NCBI GenBank assembly: GCA_001898825.1
Contig: MKVK01000034.1
Span: forward strand, 1-64,000
Direction: 5' to 3'
Source: Magnetospirillum sp. 64-120
Lineage (GTDB): Bacteria; Pseudomonadota; Alphaproteobacteria; Rhodospirillales; Magnetospirillaceae
DNA length: 64,000 nucleotides
Position numbers and translations under genes: made by a program. Below, piece by piece: positions 9,687 to 17,752 of this stretch (within the stretch, counting starts at the first letter, position 1; every line of letters starts with the position of its first letter). Under the pieces are notes generated by a model. The model made no database searches. It saw only the letters and a program-made list of their open reading frames with translations, and was not told where the DNA came from.

Positions 9687-10315
9687 AAACGCTGGCCTTC
9701 GTCCACGGTTGGGGCTTCGACGCCCATTTCTGGCGCCCGGTTGCCGACCGGTTACCCGATTTCGCCCGTATCTTCGTGGATTTGGGCTTTCGTGCCGAAC
9801 CCTTGCGCCCCGGCGCCAACAATCCCATCCTGGTCGGCCATTCCATGGGCTTCGCCTGGGCCTTGGCGGCATTCCCCAAGCCGTGGTCGGGCGCCATCGC
9901 CGTCAACGGCTTCGCCCGTTTCACCCGCGCCCAGGACTTCATCGCCGGCACGCCGCCGCGCAGCCTGGAACGCATGATCTCGCGCTTCGAGACCCACCCC
10001 CAGGACGTGGCCAAGGACTTCCTGACCCGGTGCGGCGTCGCCGACGCGGACGTGGAAAACATCCGCCCCGCCCCCATGGCCGAGGCGCTGAAATGGCTGG
10101 CCGAATGCGACGAACGCGCCACCATGGCGCAGTTGAACTGCCCGGTCATGGCCCTGGCCGGCACCCGCGACGCCATCGTCCCCGAAGCCATGAGCCGGGA
10201 CAGCTTCGCCCCGCAAACCCTGACCCTGGTGGACGGCGCAGGCCACCTGCTGCCCTGGACCCATCCCGAATGGGTGGCGGGTCAGATCCGTAAATTCGCG
10301 GCCACCCTGGGATGA
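9683..10315 (+). CDS. Alpha/beta hydrolase, BioH/BioG-like pimeloyl-ACP methyl ester esterase
   Basis: A 210-residue alpha/beta hydrolase. It has an HGWGFDAHFW oxyanion region near the N-terminus, nucleophile Ser in LVGHSMGFAWAL, Asp in AGTRDAIVPE, and His in GAGHLLPWTHP, so the triad is complete. Between bioF and bioC this is the expected place for the esterase that removes the methyl group added by BioC and so ends pimeloyl chain elongation. It is shorter than Escherichia coli BioH (256), closer in size to BioG. Which subfamily it belongs to is not settled; the role is inferred from context. Overlaps both neighbours by ATGA. Confidence 0.85.
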   Translation: MKTLAFVHGWGFDAHFWRPVADRLPDFARIFVDLGFRAEPLRPGANNPILVGHSMGFAWALAAFPKPWSGAIAVNGFARFTRAQDFIAGTPPRSLERMISRFETHPQDVAKDFLTRCGVADADVENIRPAPMAEALKWLAECDERATMAQLNCPVMALAGTRDAIVPEAMSRDSFAPQTLTLVDGAGHLLPWTHPEWVAGQIRKFAATLG

Positions 10316-11037
10316 ACCGCAAACAACAGGTGCGGGCGGCGTTTTCCGCCGCCACCCGCAGTTATGAAGCCGCTGCCCGCGCCCAGGCGATCAGCGCCGG
10401 CTTCCTGGCCGATCTGGTCGCCGCCCTGCCCCGTCCCACCGCCCCCAAGGTTTTGGAATTCGGTTGCGGGACCGGTTTGCTGACCCGGCGGCTTCATCCC
10501 CGCCTGGACGGCGATTGGCTGGTCAGCGACCTGTCGCCCGAGATGCTGAAAGCCGCAGAAAGCGCCCTGCCCGGTCCGCGATACCGGGTCATGGATGCCG
10601 AAAATCCCGATTTGGACGAACGCTTCGACCTGATCGTGTCCAACCTGGCGGCGCAATGGTTCGCCGATCTGCCCGCCGCCGCCACCAAGCTGGTGGGAAT
10701 GCTCAATCCAGGCGGCCATCTGGTGTTTTCCACCCTGGCTTCCGGCTCGTTCCGCCAATGGCGAGATGCCCATCACTCCCTGGGCCTGGAAAGCGGCGTG
10801 CCGGATTTTCCCGACGTCGAAGCTCTGCCCCAGGCCCGCATCGTCGAACAGATTTTCGATCTGGAATACGCCGACGGCCGCGCCTTCGCCGCCGAGCTGA
10901 AGCATATCGGCGCCGGGACCCCGGCGCCGGGTCACGTGCCGCTTGGCGTCGGGCAGATGCGCCGGGTATTCCAAGCACTGGGAAGCCCGTGCGCCATGAC
11001 CTATCATGTGGCTCACCTGATCATTTCCAAGGAGTAA
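10312..11037 (+). CDS. bioC: Malonyl-ACP O-methyltransferase
   Basis: A 241-residue SAM-dependent class I methyltransferase that methylates malonyl-ACP to start the disguised fatty-acid route to pimelate. The N-terminal RAAFSAATRSYEAAARAQ is typical of BioC. The SAM-binding motif I is VLEFGCGTGLLTRRL, followed by DLSPEMLKAAE and FDLIVSNLAAQWF. Placement inside the bio operon, after the esterase and before bioD, supports the call. It starts at the ATGA overlap and ends four bases before bioD. Confidence 0.95.
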   Translation: MNRKQQVRAAFSAATRSYEAAARAQAISAGFLADLVAALPRPTAPKVLEFGCGTGLLTRRLHPRLDGDWLVSDLSPEMLKAAESALPGPRYRVMDAENPDLDERFDLIVSNLAAQWFADLPAAATKLVGMLNPGGHLVFSTLASGSFRQWRDAHHSLGLESGVPDFPDVEALPQARIVEQIFDLEYADGRAFAAELKHIGAGTPAPGHVPLGVGQMRRVFQALGSPCAMTYHVAHLIISKE

Positions 11038-11040
11038 GCC

Positions 11041-11655
11041 ATGCGCGGGGTTTTCGTCACCGGCACCGACACCGGCATCGGCAAGACCCTGGTTTCGGCC
11101 TGGCTGACCCATCACTGGCGGGCCGAATACTGGAAGCCCCTCCAGACCGGCGCCACCGAGGATTCGGATTCCGACACCGTCGCCGCCTTGGCGCCCGGTG
11201 CCCGCATCCACCCCCCGGCCCATGTGTTCCAGGCACCGCTGTCCCCCCATGCCGCCGCCCGCCTGGAAGGCGCGGCCATCGCCCTGGATGGGTTGAAGCT
11301 GCCCGCGACCGATGGCCCCTTGGTGGTGGAAGGCGCCGGCGGCATCCTGGTGCCGCTGAACGACACCGCGCTGACCGTGGACTGGGTGGAAACTCTTGGC
11401 CTGCCGGTGCTGGTGGTGGCGCGGTCGGGCCTGGGGACCATCAACCACACGCTGCTGACCCTGGAAGCCCTGAAGCGCCGGCATGTTCCCATTCTGGGGG
11501 TGGTGATGAACGGCCCGCCCAATGCCGACAACCGTGCCGCCATCGAACATTTCGGCGGAACCCGCGTGCTGGCGGAAATCCCGCCCTTGCCCGAACCGGT
11601 CCGCATGGACACCCTGCCCCCACCCGCTTTTTCCTGCCCCGAGGTCTCCGCATGA
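11041..11655 (+). CDS. bioD: Dethiobiotin synthetase
   Basis: A 204-residue ATP-dependent ligase that closes the ureido ring of 7,8-diaminopelargonate with CO2. The P-loop GTDTGIGKTLVS is at residues 8-19. WKPLQTGATEDSD and VEGAGGILVPLND are the substrate and Mg/ATP segments found in the family. The ATG is preceded by AAGGAG. The stop overlaps the bioA start by ATGA. Cytoplasmic; penultimate step before BioB. Confidence 0.96.
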   Translation: MRGVFVTGTDTGIGKTLVSAWLTHHWRAEYWKPLQTGATEDSDSDTVAALAPGARIHPPAHVFQAPLSPHAAARLEGAAIALDGLKLPATDGPLVVEGAGGILVPLNDTALTVDWVETLGLPVLVVARSGLGTINHTLLTLEALKRRHVPILGVVMNGPPNADNRAAIEHFGGTRVLAEIPPLPEPVRMDTLPPPAFSCPEVSA

Positions 11656-13013
11656 CCGACAACATCCTGGACCTTGATGCCAAGCATGTCTGGCACCCCT
11701 TCACCCAGGCGGCCACCGCCGCGCCGCCGCTGCACGCGGTCAGGGGCAAAGGCGCGGTGATCGAGACCGCCGACGGCAAGGCTTACCTGGATCTGGTGTC
11801 GTCGTGGTGGGTCAACCTGCACGGCCACGCCAACCCGGTGATCGCCCGCGCCGTGGCCGAACAGGCCGCCACCCTGGAACAGGCCATCTTCGCCGAGTTC
11901 ACCCACGAACCCGCCGCCCGTCTGGCGGCACGGGTGTGCGAACAGTTGCCCGACGGATTGGACCGGGTGTTCTATTCCGACGACGGCTCCACCGCCGTGG
12001 AAGTGGCCATGAAGATGGCCCGTCAATATTGGGGCAATGTGGGCCAGGACCGCCGGGTCTATGTGGGCTTTGACGGCGGCTATCACGGCGACACCGTGGG
12101 CGCCATGTCGCTGGGCCGCACCTCGGGCTATTTCGGCGCCTGGGAAAACTTCATGTTCCCGGTGGAAATCGCCCCCTTCCCCGCCACCTGGATGGGCGAC
12201 GACACCGTCGCCCTACGGGAATCCCAGGCGCTTGCCGCCTTGGACGCCATCCTGGAGCGCACCAAGGGGCAATTGGCCGCCATCATCATCGAACCCTTGG
12301 TGCAAGGCGCTTCCGGCATGCGCATGTGCCGGGTGGAATTCCTGCAGGCGGTGGCGGCACGGGCCAAAGCCGCCGGCACGCTGCTGATCCTGGACGAGGT
12401 GATGACCGGCTTCGGCCGCCTGGGCACCCCTTTCGCCTGCGTCAAGGCCGGCATCAATCCCGACATGGTCTGCCTGTCCAAGGGGCTGACCGGCGGCTTT
12501 CTGCCCATGGCGATGACGGTGACCAGTGAATCCCTCTATCAGGCGTTCCTGGGCAAGGACGTCACCCGCGCCTTCCTGCACGGCCATTCCTATACCGCCA
12601 ACCCCTTGGGCTGCGCCGCCGGTCTGGCATCGCTGGACTTGCTGCTGTCGGCGGACTGCCAGGCCCGCATCCAAGCCATCGAGGCGGTCAACACCCTGCG
12701 TCTGGCCGAAGCGGCGCAATTGCCGGCGGCGTGCCGCCCGCGTCTGATGGGCACCATCGCCGCCTTCGACCTGGACAATGTGCCACCCGGCACCGCCGCC
12801 CAGCTGAAATTGGCGTTGCGCGAACGCGGCTTGCTGATGCGGCCCATGGGCGACGTTTTGTATGTTTTGCCGCCTTATTGCCTGGATGATGTTGCATTGC
12901 ACAATGCATGGGATATCATCATCGACGAGGTTTCCAAGCTGCAAGGAGACGATCCGTGCTGCGAATCGAGGAAATCGTCGGCGCCATGGATGACGAATTC
13001 CGTTATTCCCTAG
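11652..13013 (+). CDS. bioA: Adenosylmethionine-8-amino-7-oxononanoate aminotransferase
   Basis: A 453-residue class III PLP aminotransferase that uses SAM as amino donor to convert AON to 7,8-diaminopelargonate. Motifs: HVWHPFTQ at the N-terminus, SWWVNLHGHANP, YSDDGSTAVEVAMKMA, DEVMTGFGRLG, and the PLP lysine in CLSKGLTGGFLPMA. The family is usually about 420-430 long. The extra tail (about the last 18 residues, Cys-Cys then Ser/Lys-rich) is where the next gene's start overlaps, and it may be poorly conserved. Last clear biotin gene of the operon. Confidence 0.96.
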   Translation: MTDNILDLDAKHVWHPFTQAATAAPPLHAVRGKGAVIETADGKAYLDLVSSWWVNLHGHANPVIARAVAEQAATLEQAIFAEFTHEPAARLAARVCEQLPDGLDRVFYSDDGSTAVEVAMKMARQYWGNVGQDRRVYVGFDGGYHGDTVGAMSLGRTSGYFGAWENFMFPVEIAPFPATWMGDDTVALRESQALAALDAILERTKGQLAAIIIEPLVQGASGMRMCRVEFLQAVAARAKAAGTLLILDEVMTGFGRLGTPFACVKAGINPDMVCLSKGLTGGFLPMAMTVTSESLYQAFLGKDVTRAFLHGHSYTANPLGCAAGLASLDLLLSADCQARIQAIEAVNTLRLAEAAQLPAACRPRLMGTIAAFDLDNVPPGTAAQLKLALRERGLLMRPMGDVLYVLPPYCLDDVALHNAWDIIIDEVSKLQGDDPCCESRKSSAPWMTNSVIP

Positions 13014-13504
13014 AAGCGCTGAGCGACGAAAGACTGGCCCAGTTGATGGCGGACAAGGCGGCGTTGCGCCGCCTGCGCCCGGTCGGGGTGTCCACCGCCG
13101 AGGCCCAGGCGATGATCGCCGCCATTCAGGACAAGCGGGCCCATCCGCCAGCCAAGCCCGCCGCCAAACCCCGTAAACCCCGCCCCCCGCGCAAACCCAA
13201 AGCGGTCCCCCCCGCCGAAGCGCCGCCCTTGGCCGCCGAGCCGGTCCCCCCCTTGGCCCTGCCGATCAGGCCGGAACCGCCCCGCCTGCCGACGCCAATC
13301 CCCCAAGGCCCCGCCATCCGCTTGGGGCCGCCCCCGTCTTCTGCCACGACGATCATCTTGGGGCCCCCGGCTCCACCGCCCATCGCGGAACCGACCGCCC
13401 CCGAACCGGCGGAAATACGGCGATCCGAGGGACGCCGCCATGCCCTGGTCCTGGCGCTGGTGATCCTGGTGTCGGGCTTTTTCCTGCTCCAATACGGCGG
13501 CTGA
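12956..13504 (+). CDS. Proline-rich protein with one C-terminal membrane segment
   Basis: 182 residues, not recognised. The GTG start at 12956 has AAGGAG eight bases upstream, inside the end of bioA, so the two genes overlap by 58 bases; an ATG at 12986 is an alternative. Residues 1-60 are helical and charged (DEFRYSLEALSDERLAQLM). About 60-155 are rich in Pro, Ala and Lys. Residues about 160-178 form one membrane helix (ALVLALVILVSGFFLL), probably with the long tail in the cytoplasm. No known biotin function fits; co-transcription with bioA is likely from the overlap. Confidence 0.75.
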   Translation: MLRIEEIVGAMDDEFRYSLEALSDERLAQLMADKAALRRLRPVGVSTAEAQAMIAAIQDKRAHPPAKPAAKPRKPRPPRKPKAVPPAEAPPLAAEPVPPLALPIRPEPPRLPTPIPQGPAIRLGPPPSSATTIILGPPAPPPIAEPTAPEPAEIRRSEGRRHALVLALVILVSGFFLLQYGG

Positions 13505-13645
13505 CCCCCATCCTTATGGCATCCGGCGTCAGTCCATGTGCGTAAGCACCACCTATAGATTCATTTAATTTGATTTAAACATCTTTAAGTTGCATCATTC
13601 TCATGGATGCCCTGAATGGCACCGCAACAAGAATGGGAGATTTCC

Positions 13646-14047
13646 ATGAGCGTTGGACCCGTTTCCGGCAATGGCATCGCCATTACCCTAAGCCCCGGCA
13701 AGACCGTGTTCTGGACCGTCACCGCCCAGGCCGCCTATAACCAGTTCGTCCAGCTGAAGGACGTCAACGGCACCGTCGTCTTCACCGCTACCGGCAGCGG
13801 CGGCACCGGCGGCACCCCCAAGCAGATCGGCAACGGCAGCTTCACCGTGCCCAACAACGCCAATTACACCTTGTATATCGGCACCAATAACGGCGCTCAG
13901 TGGAGCAGCGTGATCTGGGATGCCGATGCCCTGGTCAGCGGCGGCAGCATCTATTACGAGACCTTCAACTTCATTTCCGAAGATGGCGGCGGCACCGATT
14001 ACAACGACAGCTGCACCACCTTGAGCTTCTTCAACTCTCTGGGTTGA
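13646..14047 (+). CDS. Small LecB (PA-IIL)-like calcium lectin, putative
   Basis: A 133-residue beta-rich protein with no signal peptide. The ATG at 13646 follows GGGAGA, and the preceding frame is rejected. The C-terminal part, residues 108-133, resembles the double-calcium sugar site of Pseudomonas LecB: SEDGGGTDYND here against SEDGTDNDYND there. Like LecB, the chain ends in LG, and the terminal Gly carboxylate is a metal ligand in that family. E112, D113, D118, N120 and D121 match LecB ligands, while the position of LecB D99 is Gly (G116). The N-terminal half shows only a general beta-sandwich pattern. The lectin assignment is my recognition from the motif, not proven. Solitary gene with an AT-rich upstream region. 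Confidence 0.65.
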   Translation: MSVGPVSGNGIAITLSPGKTVFWTVTAQAAYNQFVQLKDVNGTVVFTATGSGGTGGTPKQIGNGSFTVPNNANYTLYIGTNNGAQWSSVIWDADALVSGGSIYYETFNFISEDGGGTDYNDSCTTLSFFNSLG

Positions 14048-14132
14048 ACCATCGCAGCCGGCGGGCGAAACGCCCGCCGGTACAACTGACAATTCGCATG
14101 GCCGCCACCCAAAGTCGGTGTATCTTAAGGCC

Positions 14133-15143
14133 ATGAAAATCCGCAAACCGTCCCGCCTGCTTCCCGCGTTGCTGGCCGCCGTGATTCTGGCCGGTGGCGC
14201 GGCCATCCTTTACGAACGCAACGCCGCCCGTCCGGTGGAACTGGTGTCCCCGCACCCAGGTCTGGCCGTCGAGGCCATCTATGCCACCGGCACGGTCGAG
14301 CCGCTGAACTGGGCCAAGATCGGCGCGGTGACCACCGGCCGCATCGCCGAAATCCTGGTGGAAGAAGGCGACAGCGTGCGCCTGGGCCAGCAACTGGCCC
14401 GCCTGGACGACCGCGAGGCCCGCGCCAAGGTGGCCGAACTGGAAGCCCGCGCCGCCTATTGGCGCGAAGAAATGAAACGTGCCGAGACCTTGGCGGCGCG
14501 CGGCATCCGCGCCCCCGAATCGGCGCAAAAGGCCAAAAGCGAATACGATCAGGCCGTCGCCGCCATCAACGCCGCCCGCCAACGTCGGGCCGATTTGCTG
14601 GTCACCGCCCCCATGGACGGAGTGGTGCTGCGCAAGGACGGCGAAACCGGCGAGGTGGTGAAGCCGGAAAACACCATTTTCTGGGTGGGCGAAGCGCGCC
14701 CCTTGCGGGTCACCGCCGATGTGGACGAAGAAGACATCGCCAAGGTGGCACCCGGCCAAAAGGTGCTGATCAAGGCGGATGCTTTCCCCGACCGTGCCCT
14801 GACCGGCCAAGTCGACCAGATCACCCCCAAGGGCGACCCGGTCAACAAGACCTTCCGGGTGCGCGTGGCTTTGCCCGACGACACGCCGCTGATGGTGGGC
14901 ATGACCGCCGAGATCAACATCATCACCGCCGAAAAGCCGCAAGCACGGCTGATCCCGGCCAGTGCCGTCGGCAAGGACGACGTGCTGGTGGAAAAGGACG
15001 GCCGCGCCGAGACCCGTTCCGTCACCATCGGCATCCGTGGCCGTGATCAGGTCGAGATCGTGGACGGTCTGGCCGACGACGAACGGGTGGTGGCGTCGCC
15101 GCCCGCCGGACTGAAATCCGGCGACCGCATCAAGGCCAGGTAA
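14133..15143 (+). CDS. Periplasmic adaptor (HlyD/MacA type) of an ABC exporter
   Basis: A 336-residue membrane-fusion protein. One N-terminal membrane anchor (about 8-26, LPALLAAVILAGGAAILY) is followed by the lipoyl-type hairpin (about 55-165: GRIAEILVEEGDSVRLGQQLARLD, helical arm, then TAPMDGVVLRKDGETGEVV) and a beta-barrel domain. It likely bridges the permease encoded next to an outer-membrane channel. The ATG at 14133 is preferred to a GTG at 14118 because AAGG precedes it and it gives a clean anchor. Two bases separate it from the permease gene. Substrate unknown; no TolC gene is nearby. Confidence 0.9.
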   Translation: MKIRKPSRLLPALLAAVILAGGAAILYERNAARPVELVSPHPGLAVEAIYATGTVEPLNWAKIGAVTTGRIAEILVEEGDSVRLGQQLARLDDREARAKVAELEARAAYWREEMKRAETLAARGIRAPESAQKAKSEYDQAVAAINAARQRRADLLVTAPMDGVVLRKDGETGEVVKPENTIFWVGEARPLRVTADVDEEDIAKVAPGQKVLIKADAFPDRALTGQVDQITPKGDPVNKTFRVRVALPDDTPLMVGMTAEINIITAEKPQARLIPASAVGKDDVLVEKDGRAETRSVTIGIRGRDQVEIVDGLADDERVVASPPAGLKSGDRIKAR

Positions 15144-15145
15144 CC

Positions 15146-16396
15146 ATGGCGACGCCGCTGGGACTGGCCATCGCCGCCCGCCATCTGTCGCACCGCCGCC
15201 GCCAGACGGTGACCTCGCTTCTGGGGGTGGCCCTGGGGGTGGCGTTCTTCATCGCCATCGCATCCATGATGCAGGGATTCCAGCAGGATTTCGTCAACCG
15301 CATCATCGATTCCTCGCCCCACGTCACCATCAAGGACGAATTCCGCACCCCGCCGCGTCAGCCGGTGGAAAACGTCTATCCCGATGCCGTCATCCAACTG
15401 CGCGGCCTGAAACCCCGGGACGAGGTCCGCGGCCTGCGCGGGGCACGCGCCATCATCGCCGCCCTGGAACAATTGCCCGGCCTGAAAGTGGCCCCCACGC
15501 TGGCAGGCAACGCGCTGTTGCGTTACGGCCCCAAGGATTCCTCGGTCAACGTCATCGGCATCGTCCCCGACAAGGAACGCCTGGTCACCAAGCTGGAAAA
15601 GGACCTGATCGCCGGCAAGTTGGAAGGCCTGTATACCGCCGCCAACGGCATCATCCTGGGCGAAGGCGTGGCCCAGAAAGCCGGCATCGGCATGGATGAC
15701 CTGGTCACCGTGGTCAGCCCCGAAGGCGTGGTGCTGCGCATGAAGGTGGTGGGCATCTTCAGAAGCGGTCTGACGGTGACCGACAATTTCGACACCTACA
15801 TGCTGATGAAGAAGGCCCAGGTGCTGCAGAACCGGCCCAACGTCATCAACCGGGTGCGCATCCGCATGGACGACGTGGAACAGGCGCAGCCCCTGGCCCG
15901 AAAGATCGAGGCACGCTTCGGCTATCGCACCGAAAGCTGGCAGGAACAGTCGTCCAACGTGCTGGGCATCTTCGTCATCCAGAACGTCATCATGTATTCC
16001 ACCGTCGGCGCCATCCTGATCGTCGCCTGTTTCGGCATCTTCAACGTCATCTCCACCGTGGTGTTCGAAAAGACCAAGGATATCGGCATCCTGAAATCCA
16101 TGGGATTCCGCGACGCCGACATCCGCCGCATCTTCGTCTACGAAGGTCTGATGGTGGGCTCCATCGGCGTGGTCATGGGCTGGGCCCTGGGCTTCGGACT
16201 GGTCGAATTCATGGGCAGCCTGCATTTCAAGATGGAAGGCTTCGTCCGCGCCGAAGGGCTGGTGCTGTACAAAAGCGCCAAGCATTACGTCATCAGCGGC
16301 GCCATGGGGTTGACCGCGTCCACCTTCGCCGCCTGGCTGCCGGCGCGCCGCGCCAGCCGCCTGAAGCCCGTCGACATCGTCCGGGGCGCCGCATGA
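15146..16396 (+). CDS. ABC exporter permease of the FtsX/MacB family
   Basis: A 416-residue inner-membrane protein. TM1 is near residues 20-42 (TVTSLLGVALGVAFFIAIASM), then a large periplasmic domain (about 45-280). Three further membrane helices follow near 285-310 (GAILIVACFGIFNVISTVVFE), 330-355 and 380-400. This four-helix layout with GILKSMGF in the cytoplasmic loop is that of FtsX-like permeases in MacB and Lol systems. Together with the adaptor before and the ATPase after (ATGA overlap) it makes a MacAB-like tripartite exporter whose permease and ATPase are separate genes. Confidence 0.92.
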   Translation: MATPLGLAIAARHLSHRRRQTVTSLLGVALGVAFFIAIASMMQGFQQDFVNRIIDSSPHVTIKDEFRTPPRQPVENVYPDAVIQLRGLKPRDEVRGLRGARAIIAALEQLPGLKVAPTLAGNALLRYGPKDSSVNVIGIVPDKERLVTKLEKDLIAGKLEGLYTAANGIILGEGVAQKAGIGMDDLVTVVSPEGVVLRMKVVGIFRSGLTVTDNFDTYMLMKKAQVLQNRPNVINRVRIRMDDVEQAQPLARKIEARFGYRTESWQEQSSNVLGIFVIQNVIMYSTVGAILIVACFGIFNVISTVVFEKTKDIGILKSMGFRDADIRRIFVYEGLMVGSIGVVMGWALGFGLVEFMGSLHFKMEGFVRAEGLVLYKSAKHYVISGAMGLTASTFAAWLPARRASRLKPVDIVRGAA

Positions 16397-17076
16397 CCCC
16401 AGCCATTCCCATCCTGGAAGCGCGGCGGTTGACCCGCGAATTGCCCGGCCCAGTGCCGGTCACCTTGGTGCGCGACATCGACCTGACGGTAGCGGCGGGG
16501 GAGTTCGTCGCCATCACCGGCCCGTCGGGATCGGGCAAGTCGTCGCTGCTGTACCTGCTGGGCCTGCTGGACACCCCGTCTTCCGGTGACGTGCTGGTGG
16601 ACGGCCTGCCCACCGTCGGCATCCCCGACAACCCCTTGGCCGATCTGCGTCTGTCGCGTTTCGGCTTCGTCTTTCAGTTCCATTTCCTGCTGCCGGAATT
16701 TTCCGCCCGCGACAACGTGGAAATCCCCATGCGGCGGCTGGGCCTGCTGGGCACTGGGGAAATCCGCGACCGTGCCGAATTCCTGTTGGAAACATTGGGA
16801 TTGGCCGAACACGCCCACAAATTGCCCGAACAGATGTCGGGCGGCCAACGCCAGCGCGTCGCCGTGGCCCGTGCCTTGGCCAACGACCCCGCCATCATCC
16901 TGGCCGACGAACCCACCGGCAACCTGGACACCAAATCGGCGGAAAACGTGTTCTCGCTGTTCCGCCAACTGGCCAGCGACCAGGGCCGCGCCGTGGTGGT
17001 GGTCACCCACGACACCGAACTGGCCGCCCGCGCCGACCGCCGCATCCATCTGGTGGATGGCCGCATCGTCCCCTGA
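16393..17076 (+). CDS. ABC exporter ATP-binding protein (MacB/LolD type)
   Basis: A 227-residue ABC ATPase. Walker A GPSGSGKSSLLYLLG is near residues 42-56, the Q-loop is in FVFQFHFLLPEF, the signature is MSGGQRQRVAVARAL, Walker B is IILADEPTGNLD, and the switch His lies in VVVVTHDTELA. All catalytic residues are present. It closely resembles ATPases that pair with FtsX-like permeases in lipoprotein or macrolide exporters. It overlaps the permease gene by four bases, and a TetR gene follows after 108 bases. Confidence 0.95.
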   Translation: MTPAIPILEARRLTRELPGPVPVTLVRDIDLTVAAGEFVAITGPSGSGKSSLLYLLGLLDTPSSGDVLVDGLPTVGIPDNPLADLRLSRFGFVFQFHFLLPEFSARDNVEIPMRRLGLLGTGEIRDRAEFLLETLGLAEHAHKLPEQMSGGQRQRVAVARALANDPAIILADEPTGNLDTKSAENVFSLFRQLASDQGRAVVVVTHDTELAARADRRIHLVDGRIVP

Positions 17077-17145
17077 CGCAATGCAGCAATGCTTCGGTAT
17101 AGGGTGATTTTCAAAGGATAAGCTGCCATATAGCTCGGGCAACGG

Positions 17146-17169
17146 ACTAAACCGTCCAGACGGTACAGT
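17146..17169. promoter_or_regulatory. Palindromic operator for the TetR regulator
   Basis: A 24-base interrupted palindrome: ACT, two bases, ACCGTC, CA, GACGGT, two bases, AGT. It lies 15 bases before the TetR-family start codon. Size, symmetry and position suit autorepression by the downstream regulator and control of the RND genes behind it. Inferred from sequence only. Confidence 0.65.
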
Positions 17170-17184
17170 AAAGACCCGAGACCC

Positions 17185-17733
17185 ATGATCCCGCCGACAC
17201 GTTCCAATGTGACCAAAGACAAGATCGTCGATGCCGCCATGGCCATCGTGCGCGAACAAGGCGTCGCCAAGCTGACCCTGGACGCGGCGGCCAAGGTGGC
17301 GCAGGTGTCGAAAGGTGGCGTGCTGTACCATTTCAAAAGCAAGGACGACCTGATCCGCGCCATGGTGAGCCGCCTGATCGAATCCTGCGACGCACTGCAC
17401 ATGGAACATTACGAACGCGAGCCCGAAGGCCCCTATCGCTGGGCGCGAACGGTGGTCCACACCACCTTCGACCCGCGCGGGCCGTCCGACGACCCGATCA
17501 ATTCGGCCCTGCTGGCCGCGGTCAGCGTCAACCCCGAACTGCTGGCCCCCATCCACGCCAAGTTCGCCGAATGGATCGAACGGGTCAGAAGCGACAGCCC
17601 CGACCCGGCCCGCGCCGCGCTGATCTGCATGGCCATGGACGGCTATATCTTCGAACGCATGTTGAAACTGCCCATTTGCGACCAGGAAGCCTGTGAAAGC
17701 ATCAAGCAGGCGGCCCTGGATCTGCTGAAATGA
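17185..17733 (+). CDS. TetR family regulator of the RND pump
   Basis: A 182-residue regulator with an N-terminal helix-turn-helix (about 10-55: LTLDAAAKVAQVSKGGVLYHFKSKDDLIRAM) and a small-ligand domain in the rest. It is the first gene of a tight unit: 19 bases separate it from the periplasmic adaptor and then the RND permease. A perfect palindrome sits just upstream. Repression of the pump until an inducer binds is the usual pattern, but the inducer is unknown. Confidence 0.92.
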   Translation: MIPPTRSNVTKDKIVDAAMAIVREQGVAKLTLDAAAKVAQVSKGGVLYHFKSKDDLIRAMVSRLIESCDALHMEHYEREPEGPYRWARTVVHTTFDPRGPSDDPINSALLAAVSVNPELLAPIHAKFAEWIERVRSDSPDPARAALICMAMDGYIFERMLKLPICDQEACESIKQAALDLLK

Positions 17734-17752
17734 ACCTGACGGAGCCTTGATC

